In this document: one piece after another, positions 9,781 to 20,700 of the stretch
How the letters are laid out: every line of letters starts with the position of its first letter
Position numbering within the stretch: the first letter of the stretch is position 1
From: Dactylorhiza incarnata
Taxonomy: Eukaryota > Streptophyta > Magnoliopsida > Asparagales > Orchidaceae
DNA length: 64,000 nucleotides
Assembly (NCBI GenBank): GCA_033032865.1
Contig: JAWHQI010000024.1
Coordinates: forward strand, 1,612,001 to 1,676,000
Direction of reading: 5' to 3'
Notes under the pieces: generated by a model
What the model was told of the DNA's origin: nothing
The model's input: only the letters and a program-made list of their open reading frames with translations
Database searches by the model: none
Made by a program: the position numbers and the translations under genes

Positions 9781-12707
9781 TTACTCCATGTTGAGCATTC
9801 CAAGCTCTGTCTTGAAGAAAGAGAACTTGGTCTCATCCAGGGGCTTCGTGAAAATATCTACAACTTGCTTATCCGTGGGGACATAACATAGATTGATGTC
9901 CCCATTCTCCACATGCTCCCGGATGAAATGATATTTCAACTCAATATGCTTTGTCTGGCTGTGCGAGACTGGATTATTTGAAATTGTTATAGCACTGGAC
10001 GAGTCACAAAACATTGGAATTTCTTTGAACTTCAAGTTGTAATCTTCAAGCTGATTTTTTATCCAAAAATGTTGTGCGCAACAACTGCCTACAGAAATGT
10101 ATTTTGACTCGGCGGTTGAAATTGCAACACAATTCTGCTTCTTGCTACTCCAGGAAATAAGTCTTCTTCCGAGAAATTGGCATGTCCCGGAAGTTCTTTT
10201 CCTGTCATCTTTACTACCTGCAAAGTCTGCATCTGAAAAACCTATTAGATCGCTATCATTACTTCTTGGGTACCATAAGCCAAGATTCGGTGTACCCTTA
10301 AGATATCTCAAAATTCGCTTTGCAGCAGTATAGTGAGATTCCATAGAATTCACCTGATATCTAGCACATACACATGTAGAAAACATTATATCAGGCCTAC
10401 TAGCAGTAAGGTAGAGCAAAGAGCCAATTATGCTTCTGCACTTGGTTTCATCGAAAGGTTTCCCTTTCTCATTCCAAATTTCTTAACCAAATCCTTGGTG
10501 AATTTCGTCTGTGAGATGAAAATTCCATCTTCAGATTGCTTCTCCTGAAGTCCTAAGAAATATTTCAGCTCACCCATACTGCTCATTTCAAACTTCCCTT
10601 GCATAAGTTTGGAGAACTTCTTGCAAAGGTTGTTGTCCGTAGAGCCAAAAATAATGTCATCGACATAGATTTGCACTAGCAAAATCTTGTCTTTTACTTC
10701 CCTAAGAAATAATGTCTTATCTATCTTTCCTCTTGTGAACTTGTTCCCAAGAAGAAAGTTACACAGCGTCTCATACCAAGCTTGAGGAGCTTGTTTCAAA
10801 CCATATAAAGCTTTTTGTAATAGATAAACATAATCAGGATGTTCAGGATTAACAAAACCTGGAGGTTGTTCAACGTATACTTCTTCTTTTATATTACCGT
10901 TGAGAAAAGCTGACTTGACGTCCATTTGATATACGGTGAATCCTTTGAATGCAGCATAAGCTAGAAACAGCTTGATCGCTTCGAGTCTTGCTACATGAGC
11001 ATAAGTCTGATCGAAGTCGATCCCTTCTTCTTGTCTGTATCCTTTTGCTATAAGTCTGGCTTTGTTCTTTATTATCATTCCTTCTTCATCCAACTTGTTT
11101 TCTGTATACCCACTTTGTTCCAATGATATTCTTATCTTTGGGTTTTGGAACAAGTGTCCATACTTTGCAACGCTTGAACTGATTTAGTTCTTCTTTCATA
11201 GCAATTATCCAAGAGGGGTCTTCATTTGCTTCTTGGAACTTCTTTGGTTCAACCTGCGAGAGGAAACTTAAATGCATATTTTCGTTAATAGTATCTCTTC
11301 TGGTTCTTATGCCTCCATGAGGGTCTCCTATGATCTGATCAATAGGATGGTCCCTCAGATGTCTGAATTCAAGATTCCTCACATTATTTGGAGCACCAGG
11401 AGCTTCTTCTACAACTGGAATGTCTTCCTCCACTTGGATTGGCTCTTCATCAAGATGATCTTCCTCTTCAGTTGAGGTTGGGGGAGGGATCTTGATGAAG
11501 TGCTGAGCATCTTCTTCAGCTGGCTTCTCCAACCAAAACTCTTGCAGCCTTGAACCTACATCTTCAACAGAATCACTAGAGGAGCTACTATGTAGCATAC
11601 TCGTCTCATCAAATACAACATTAATGGATTCTTCTACAACTAGGGTTTTCTGATTAAAAACTCTATAAACTATACTATGGCTACTATAGCCTACGAAAAT
11701 ACCTTCAAAGCTCTTTAAACTAAACTTGGTTTTGTAATGCTTTACATTATTAAGTACAAAGCATTTACTGCCAAAGATTCTAAAATAAGAGATGGTTGGT
11801 CTCTTGCCTTTTAGTTGTTCATAAGGAGTCTTTTCATGGTTCTTATTTATGAGCGCTCTGTTTTGCACGTGGCAAGCAGTGTTGACGGCTTCATCCCAGA
11901 GGTATTCGGGTAGTGAAGTGTCGCATAACATTGTTCTGCAAGCCTCAATGAGTGTTCTATTCCTTCTCTCAGCTACTCCATTTTGTTGTGGAGTTCGAGG
12001 AGAGGAAAACACATGAAAGATACCAAGGCTTTCACAGAAATCTGTCATGGATCCAGATTCAAATTATGTTCCATGGTCACTTCTGATTTTGACCACTAAA
12101 CAATCTAATTCGTTCTGAATTTGCTTGACAAATTTAGTGAAAATATCAAATGTATCTGACTTGTGTTTTAGAAAGAATACTCATGCAAAACGTGAGTAAT
12201 CATATACAATAACCAATGTGTAAGACTTTCCTCCTAAACTTCTTATTTGCAAAGGATCAAACAAATCCATATGAAGTAGGTATAAACATCTGGTTGAATC
12301 TTTGCCAATTATGCTCTTAAAAGTAGCTATTGTTTGCTTGCCTTTTATACATGCATGACAAGGTCTATCTTTAATGTACGTAACATTTGCACGCACTAAG
12401 TTTTGAGAAAACAGTTTGTTCATAGTTTTGAAATTAATATGTACTAATATCTTATGTCATTGGTCAGCAAGAGATGCACTATCTTTTGCTAACAAGCACA
12501 CTGGTGTAGAAGATGATAAACAAAGAAAATTTAAACAAAATATATTTCTACAACGAGTGCCTGATAAAATCGTTTCCGAATTTTCTGTCGCTTTATCAAA
12601 CACTTATCTTTACGAAAATCAACTGCGTATCCTTTATCACAGAGTTGACTTATGCTTATAAGATTATGTTCTAATCCTTCCACATAAGCCACATCGGAAA
12701 AGGATAT
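9781..12707 (-). pseudogene. Copia pol: pre-integrase, integrase, reverse transcriptase, RNase H (disrupted)
   Basis: Pol makes element cDNA and integrates it. In minus-strand order: a pre-integrase remnant (12707-12430); an integrase N-terminal part with a CHAC zinc pair and KGKQ (12423-12181); the integrase core with SPRTPQQNGVAERRNRT (12048-11750); RT with [22 protein letters not shown] and an intact YVDD (11153-10428); RNase H with FSDADFAG and ending in FTKPLD (10419-9781). Damage seen: TGA at two places where the family has Trp (near 12460 and 12181), TAA in the DHGTxF motif near 12065, a frameshift near 11110 before the RT, and a deletion plus frameshift near 10430 between RT and RNase H. 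It cannot encode a full Pol. Confidence 0.9.
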
Positions 12708-12787
12708 ATTACCATTTGAAATCTTACCGTAGCCTTTTGTTATTCCTCTGTCGGATCCGCCAAAAAAAACTTTTGGACCGTTCGCAA
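12708..12787. repeat. 80-bp host duplication, left copy
   Basis: Matches 27415-27494 at 76 of 80 positions. Both copies are Copia pol sequence, one on each side of the Tekay element. It is far too long for the 5-bp duplication an LTR-retrotransposon integrase makes. See findings. Confidence 0.95.
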
Positions 12788-15046
12788 AACCCGATCGGGT
12801 ACTTGAAAACTCGAACCTCTCCTGTATCGCACGGTTGAGGTGGATCTTCGCCCAGAATCGCTGCCTTGCGGTGTCACCAACACTCGGGTTGGCTAACCCC
12901 GCTCAGCACCAACCCTGCCGCCTAAACGGTCATAAGTAAAAATATGTCAAAATGAAGTACAGAAATAGAGGCATGTCCACAATCACATCATCATAAAATG
13001 AAACAGAAAGTCCAAAAAGCGACAGTACAAGCAAAAAGGGCTTGAACCCGATACAAATCCAAAATAAGTACTCTCTCTCTCTACATCATGCGGAAACTAC
13101 AACAAAACTCTCAAATGCTGAAATCTAACTATCTAATCATCAACCTGTGGCGTCGTAGTAGTACGCTGCATCCGCTGCTCAGGTCCTGCCATTTCGTCCA
13201 GCTGCGCGCGGGACAACTCCGTCTCCTCGGACTCCTGCGGTCACACCGACCGTTAGTCATAAAGACTAAGTCGTTTTGTCCTCGCCTCCCTCCACGACTC
13301 CTAGGAACCGAGCGGGAGGAAGAAGCGGAGGACAACAAGGGGTAAACAAGGAAAGAGGTGACATAGCACTAATCTAGCAAGTATAGGAAAAGCAGTAAAA
13401 CTAGCTAGCAGTATAGTGCAAATAAATGACAGTAAAGTAGAGCATGAAGTAAACCAGTAATAAATAAAATGCGGTGCAGTAAGTAAAACTAATTTACCAT
13501 CACAGATTCGTACCTTAACTTATATGAACGCCCATACGACATATAAGTTAAGATGTCCAGGTATCCCATCATATAAAAGAGCCCATACTAATTTATATGA
13601 TGGGGGTATGCTAATGTGTATGTTATGCTATGCTATGCTCATGGTTTAATGTGTTTATGCAATGTGACTCACCCACACGACTCTATGCGCATAGACCTTT
13701 ATAGTTCCCAATTTGTTTGAAAGGAAGCCAACCTTTCGGGCACCGACCGTCGTGGCTCATGGTGGCAGTGGATCGGGCACTCCACATCCTAGGCGGGTAT
13801 GGTCACTACCAAGCCTAGACCTCATGTACTCATCAACGCTAAGAACACAACAGCGGAGCTCCTACGTACTCTTGCTGGAATCCACCAGACTTTAAGGTCG
13901 GGGTGGGTTATTAGGGATAGTCCTCCAGACCGCGGTACTCAAACTTACCCTCCCCCCCTTAAACCTCACCCTCACCTGAGTCAACGTACTATCGCCGGTG
14001 ACACGACTAGCCTAGTACCGAAGACTCGCCACAATTTGCATAAGTAACACGTATTAACAGTTCCACCCGAGCTTCCGGCTCAGGGATTAAAACACAAGTT
14101 GCTCCAACACATCTCCTTCCTGAAGGAGATCCATACTAGTTTATGACCTAATTAGGCTACTCTTGCCTACAATTTAGTTAGTGTTATATTTAGAGTGAAT
14201 CTTGGACTTCCCGCGGTGTACCCCGTAAAGGGGTTCCCAACGGTACTACGGATTCAATGGGCTCAACCCCACCATCCTCCTCAAGACAATTACTTTAGTT
14301 GGTGATTAACATTTTGCTCACCCCTCATTATTTCATATGCTTAAAGTGACTTAGCTCAACACCCGTCCCACCCAATTGGGTTGGACGTACCTCCACAACT
14401 CATACACTAACCCTGACACAACCTCACAGTTAACCCTAGGTTTGACCCTCCTTGAATAATTGTGAGTTATCACTCAAATACTGAATGGATATAATTACTA
14501 AACACTACCTAGGGGTCTGAATTGCCTAAAATTCAAAATTCTGTTTTTACTAAACGCAGATCACTAAGTTGAACTAACCTCAAACCTCATAAGGGAATCC
14601 TTCTAAAAACTCATCACCAAGGTCTGGTGTAATTATCCTAGGCTCCCACTGACCTTAATAAGGTATGTTCCAATTTCCATAATTTTCCATATTAATTTGG
14701 TATTTATTATTATTTAAAGTAGTTCAGGCCTTAAGTCTAATTACACATGAACTACCCTCAAAATACTTCTACATGCTACATGAAACTTATCAGTAAGGTA
14801 ATATCCCATAACAAGTAGGATTACTAAGTTTCAACACCCTAGGATGTCATGTGGCCTACTAAGTCATCATAGTTGTATAATTACAAAATGCCACTATAAT
14901 TAGGAAAAATAGTATTTCACATCTGAAAATTCTACAAAAATTACCAAGTGCCCAAATGGTGGTCTAGAGTCCTCTGCCAAATGATTTTATTATTACCATA
15001 TGATTTGACTAATTAAAATGATTTAACATCCAAGTGTAGTAATTAC

Positions 15047-15358
15047 CAATTTCTACATGATGTACACAAAATACAAGTAAACAGGCTTCCAAATAATTAT
15101 CTTGGGCATGTATCAACCTAAAATGACAGATAACCAAGTTTCATAATTTTGCCCAATGATTTGACATTTTAAAATGATTTAACATCCAAGGGTTATAAAT
15201 ACCAATTTCTACATGAGGTACAAGAAATACAAATATTCAAGCTCCCAAACAATTATCATGGGCATGTGTCAACATAATATGGCAGATAACAAAGTTTCAT
15301 AGTTTTACCCAATGATTTGACATTTTTCATAATTAAATTCTTCTAAGCTAGTAAGCAC
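15047..15358. repeat. two tandem 156-bp units in the Tekay LTR
   Basis: Units beginning caatttctacatga at 15047 and 15203 repeat the same string of words (ttccaaataatt, gggcatgt, cagataac, atgatttgacatttt). The right LTR has the same pair from about 24816. The LARD LTRs carry three copies. Confidence 0.8.
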
Positions 15359-16427
15359 TTAACAAAAATCCTACACAAGGTATAATGCTTCAATAAATCA
15401 TAACAAAATTACTATAGTCCATTTTCATCCCTATTCAGCCACTGATAAAGTTTCAAATACATACAAGGTCATATGACCATGCACTTTATTTATTTAAGGA
15501 AAAAGGGCAATCTCATTTATTAGGAGAAAAATACTTAAATGACACTAAAAATTCCCATTAAATTATCTAAGTCATTTTATGCTCTTAAAAACATAAATAC
15601 AAAGTTCTGAGTCAAGACAAGGATATTTGGTCATATGTCCTTCACAAATCCTAACTTTGCAACGTTAAGAGTTTACCTTTAGGGTTTTAGGTCACACCAC
15701 CCTAATGGCTCCAAATGGCCCATTAGGGTGTGTCACAAGCATTTGAATATCAAAACCTACACAATCATCATGATGGGAGGAGGCTAACTCACTCAACTTC
15801 TCAAATGGCCTAAACCCTAATTTGACCCCTTAAGGCCCTCATTAGGGTTTCCCATTTCCCATATTCAAGCAACTCCAAATGGAGTGAAAATTTAGGCAGG
15901 CACTACACATGTACTAAAGAGCATGCCACCAAAATTTGGTGTCATTAGGACATCATATGCTCCAAAAATCAACATAATTTAAAAACCCTAATTACCCCAA
16001 AAACCCTAGGTAAAGGTGCTCATCAAGGGTTGTCCTTTGGGCAGGGAGTGCCCCTAGGGTATACCTACCCATGGTTTAAAGCTCGGTCTCAAAGCTTGAG
16101 GGGTTTGGGCTAGGTAATTAATTTAGTGGACTGACCTAGTGTAAGACCAGTCCTAGTAAAACAGCTCCCTAGGGAGATGTGGGTCACCAAATGGCCTGAA
16201 CTTAAGCCCAAATGAAAGTCAAGACCAAGGCCTGCAACTTTCATGTTGGGCACTTTTTCTAATTCAGTCATTAGGAGGCCCTAACTAATTATAGAAGTGG
16301 ACTAGTTTATTAAGGCAGAAAAATCCAATGTATGAATTAATTTAATTAAGAAAAATAGCTACGCACGCATCTTGAAGCAAATCTGGCGGCAGCGCGTCGT
16401 CTTCCTCCTCCAGCCAACGGCTGTGAT

Positions 16428-16946
16428 TCAACCGCGCTGGGCGACTTTGCGAGCGAGATTCCCGGCGATCCAGCCACCCCCACCGCCGGCCAACACCACC
16501 AACACCTTCGTGGTGGTCAGGGCTACCATCCACCGGCGACTGGCGGCCGGAGGTGCCGGTTTCCGGCGATCCCAGGCGTCCCAATTCGAGCCGAAATCCA
16601 TGGATTTAAGGAATGGATTCGGGCTCAATTGAGCCTGATCCTTCTTCATTTTGTGATGGGAAGCTAGCATGGGGGGGGAGGAGAAACGAACCGTTATTGG
16701 GGCGTGGCGGCGGCTCCGGCGACGGTTTGCCATGGAAAAGCTTTGCTCTGGCGACCTCACTCCCGATCTCGATTTTATAGCTCTAGCTTTGCTCCAGGTG
16801 TCGTTCTCGACTGCTCTCTCCCTTCTGAAGCTAATGGTGTGGTTGGATTGAAGTGGGGAGGCCTCTATGGGTGGTTTTGAATTCAAGCTACCTCGGGTGA
16901 GCTTCCTTGCTGCCACCCTCCTGCCTGGCTGGCCTCCTTCTTCCAT
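16428..16946 (-). CDS. LTR-internal ORF, 172 codons, element-sense (unknown function)
   Basis: Not a known protein. The frame lies inside the LTR, in the direction of element transcription, with an Arg/Ser/Pro-rich translation. It contains a block with HAPITVRFSSPP, then LASHH and LSPNPF, and ends with a Gly-rich stretch and GNLARKVAQRG. The same frame recurs in the other Tekay LTR (26737-26198), in broken form in both LARD LTRs, and in part in the divergent LTR at 59570. This could be a translated leader ORF, or nucleotide conservation of an R/U5 structure that happens to be open. Protein status is unproven. Confidence 0.35.
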   Translation of the reverse strand: MEEGGQPGRRVAARKLTRGSLNSKPPIEASPLQSNHTISFRRERAVENDTWSKARAIKSRSGVRSPEQSFSMANRRRSRRHAPITVRFSSPPMLASHHKMKKDQAQLSPNPFLKSMDFGSNWDAWDRRKPAPPAASRRWMVALTTTKVLVVLAGGGGGWIAGNLARKVAQRG

Positions 16947-17215
16947 CTAGGTCAAGCCTAGACCCACAGCAATCAGGGTTGTCCCCTAGGCTGATTGGGG
17001 GTGGAGTGTAGAGGGGGGATTTGCTTTTTTGCTTTCTCCTTTTTGCTTTAAGCTTTTTGATTACCTTTTGGTCCCCCTTCATTTGACTAATTAAGCCTAA
17101 GCTTTGGGTTCAGTCTAGGGCTGTTATGGCATGTCCTAGGTCCAGGAATAATTGGTTAGATGATGGGGGTTGGGTCCCATTCAAATTAGGCCTAGAATTC
17201 CCTTTAAGGTATTAA

Positions 17216-17505
17216 GTTGACCATGGTTGACTTTGGTCAACCAAGGTGAGTGGGCTGACCCCACTTGGTGGTCATGGGTCCCTTAACATCACCCAACATT
17301 GGTTGGTCCATGGTGGGGCTCCAATTGGTTCAATTTAATCAAAGAGGTGTAGGTTTGACCAAAATTGGGTAAAGTTTGACTTTGGTCGATTTCATGAAAT
17401 TGGGTCCCACCCCAGTGCAATTTCTATCATATTGGTCTCCCTTAGTGGTTAGGGCATCATATGTGAGGTCAATTTGGACAATTGAGGGTCAATTGACCTA
17501 GTTGA
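17216..17505 (-). promoter_or_regulatory. TTGAC-rich (W-box core) cluster in the Tekay 3' LTR
   Basis: Eight TTGAC/GTCAA cores in about 290 bp (about 0.6 expected for random DNA of even composition), near the LTR's U3 start on the element strand. TTGAC(C/T) is the WRKY-binding W-box core. Regulatory function is inference. Confidence 0.5.
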
Positions 17506-17703
17506 GGGGCTTAGGGTTAGGTTAGTCTTTGAGCTTTGGTGTACACTTAGCAATTTCTACCCTAGCTTAAGGCCCTTGTGGCCACTCACCTCACCAATAT
17601 GCCCTAACATTTCCAAAGGGTCTAGAAGGATTGGGGATGTTACAAATCCTAATAAACAAAAAAAATATTTCATCCCCGAAATTTAAGATCGGGTCTACGG
17701 GTT

Positions 17704-20700
17704 CTACGCAATATAAGGTACAAAGGAAATTTGCAAGGAGGTTTTGGTTATACCTGAAGTGAAGAGTTCCGGGTAGCGTTGTTGCATGAGGTCCATGGGC
17801 TCCCATGTGTGCTCCTCTCGCCCGTGGTTGGACCACAACACCTTCACCAACGGTACACTCTTCCGCCGCAGGACTCGGACCTCCGAATCGTCGATCCGGA
17901 TGGGCTCTAGTAGGACTGGACGATCGGGTGCCACCGGGCCTGATGTAGATGTAACATGCTGCTCAGGACGAAGCATGGCTCTCCGAAGCGAAGAGACATG
18001 GAAGACGTCATGCAGGTTCTCCAGCTCTGGCGGTAGCTCCAGCCTGTACGCCAAAGGACCGATCCACTCCAGGATCAAATAAGGCCCCACGTACCGCAGA
18101 CTGAGCTTCTTGTGCCCCCGCACTCGAGAAACCCCGTACATAGGACGAATCTTCAAGAACACACGCTCTCCCACCTGGAGCTCCACCATACGATGCCTCG
18201 CATCATAGTACTTTTCTTGTCTGCTCTGGGCCTCCAGCATCCGCTCCCTGATCAGCCTCACCTGCGCATCCGTCTCCTCAATATAATCTGAACCCAACGA
18301 CCTCGGGTCCTCGTTCTGGATCCAGGAAAGTGGTGTGCGGCACTTCCTCCCATACAATGCGGCATAAGGTGCCATCCCAATGCTAGCCTGTAGACTGTTG
18401 TTATAGGAAAACTCTATCAAAGGCAACAGTCTCTCCCAGGGCTTGCCTGTATCTAGGATGCACAAACGCAGTAGGTCCTCCATAGTCCGGTTGGTGCGCT
18501 CAGTCTGACCGTCAGTCTGTGGATGGAATGTCGTGCTAAATGTTAACCGGGATCCCAAGTAAGCCTGAACCACCTTCCACTCCCTCGAAGTGAAGCGTCT
18601 GTCTCTATCTGAAACTATCGTCTTGGGCACCCCGTGATATCTAACCACCTGCTCCACAAACACCCTGACAAGGTCACCGACTGGCCCCTCCTTCTGTACC
18701 GGAATAAACCGAGCTACCTTCGTCAGCCTGTCCACTATCACCCATATCGAGTCATTCCCAGAGCGGGAGCGAGGTAGACCATGCACAAAGTCCATCGATA
18801 TATCCTCAAACGTCCACTCAGGTACTGGTAACGGCTGTAACAATCCTCCTGGGCTCCTGCACTCCGCCTTCACGCGCTGGCAGCCCTCGCAGTGCATCAC
18901 ATACTGGATAATATCTCTCTTCATCCCTGGACAAAACACAACCTTCCGGAGGTCTGCCGCCATCTTCGTGATCCCTGGATGCACTGAATACTGAGAGCAA
19001 TGAGCCTCCCTGAGCACCTCCTCTCTAATACCTCCTCCAACTGGGATGTAGACTCGGTCTCGATGGTGAATAAGATCCTCCCTCAAAGAATATTCCCCTG
19101 CCACGCCATCCACCAACGATCTGAATACTAGCTCCAAGGCAGGGTCCTGCAACTGTGCCTCCCGAATGCGGTCCCGAATATCGCAGACAATATTCAAGGA
19201 TGCTAGATACTCCATATACGTCTCGGGGTCGGCCTTGGAAACAGATGTAATGTGCATGTCCTCCAAAGCCTAAATCAACTCCATAGCCATCACACGGCTC
19301 TCGGCTCCTGGTGCACCTCCTCTCCTGCTCAAAGCATCCGCTACGGTGTTGGCCTTGCCTGGATGGTAATGCAATGTGTACGTGTAGTTGCACAAGAACT
19401 CCAACCACCTCCGCTGACGTAGGTTCAAGTCCTTCTGCGTATCAATATACTTGAGGTTCTTGTGGTCTGAGAAGATCTCACAATGAACTCCATAAAGATA
19501 GTGCCTCCAGGTCTTCAAGGAGAAGATGACCTCTCCGAACTCGAGGTCATGCACTGGGTAGTTCTTCTCATGTACCTTCAACTAACGAGAAGCGTACGCG
19601 ATCACGTGGCCATGCTGCATCAACACTGTTCCCAACCCCTAAAATGATGCGTCTGTGTAAACCTGAAATCCTTCCTTCCCAGATGAAAGTGCAAGGATGG
19701 GGGAAGAGGTGAGTCGACCCTTCAGCTCCAAGTAGGCCGCCTCACACTGCGGAGACCAGACGAATGGGGCGTCCTTCTTGGTCAAAGAAGTGAGCGGAAG
19801 GGCAATCCTGGAGAATCCTTCCACAAACTTTCGGTAATAGCCCGGCAATCCTAGAAAGCTCCGCACATCTGAAGCTGACTGCAGTTGAGGCCACTCCTGA
19901 ACGGCCCGCACCTTGGCCAGATCCACTGCCAGACCCGCTCCACTGATGATGTGTCCCAGAAAAGCCACCTCCCGTAGCCAGAACTGACACTTGGAGAACT
20001 TCGCATACATCTGGTGTTCTCTCAGCTTCCCCAATACTAGGGCCAGATGCCCAGCATGCTCCTCCTCCATCCTAGAATATACTAGAATGTCATCGATGAA
20101 CACGATAACGAAGATGTCGAGAAATGCCTCGAACACCCTGTTCATCATGCTCATGAAAGCTGAGGGGGCATTAGTGAGCCCGAAGGGCATCACCGTGAAC
20201 TCATACAATCCATGCCGGGAACTGAAAGCTGTCTTCGGTATGTCCTCCTCTCGAATCCGTAGCTGATAGTATCCTGACCTCAAGTCGAGCTTGGAGAACC
20301 AGTGAGCTCCCTGCAACTGATCGAAGAGCTCGTCAATCCTCGATAACGGATAGGTGTTCCGCACCGTCAGTCTATTGAGCTCCCGATAATCTATACACAA
20401 TCTGAGCGTTCCATCCTTCTTCTTCACAAATAACACCGGCGCTCCCCAAGGTGAAGAGCTCAGCCTGACGAAACCCGCATCTACCAGCTCTTTCAACTGC
20501 ACCCTAAACTCTGCCAGTTCCTTGGGTGCCATACGGTACAGTGCCCGAGACACGGGCCTCGCTCCTGGCACCAGCTGAATCGGAAAATCTACCTCTCGAT
20601 GCGGCGGCAGTCCGGGCAACTTCTCTGGGAATACGTCGGAGAAGTCCCGTACAATGGGAATGTCTGATAAGGAGGCCTCCACCTCCGCCATCTCGAAGCA

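Larger units (their letters stand above)
12788..17644 (-). repeat. 3' LTR of the Tekay element (about 4857 bp, end-truncated)
   Basis: Compared with the other LTR and the LARD LTRs, the first 17 bases (tgtaagatctcttttt...) are missing and replaced by host sequence; the join shares caa. The rest runs to ...gatgttaca. It contains a CT microsatellite (13072-13083), two tandem units of about 156 bp (15047-15358), a GC-rich ORF block (16370-16950) and a TTGAC-rich U3 end (17216-17505). The plus-strand ORFs at 13088, 13713 and 13799 recur in all four related LTRs but show no protein-like features. Confidence 0.95.

Noticed and set aside
13088..14047. Plus-strand ORFs recurring at 22888, 36557 and 45101
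   Set aside because: They recur because all are the same part of related LTRs; lengths vary, they are antisense to the elements and no domain is seen.
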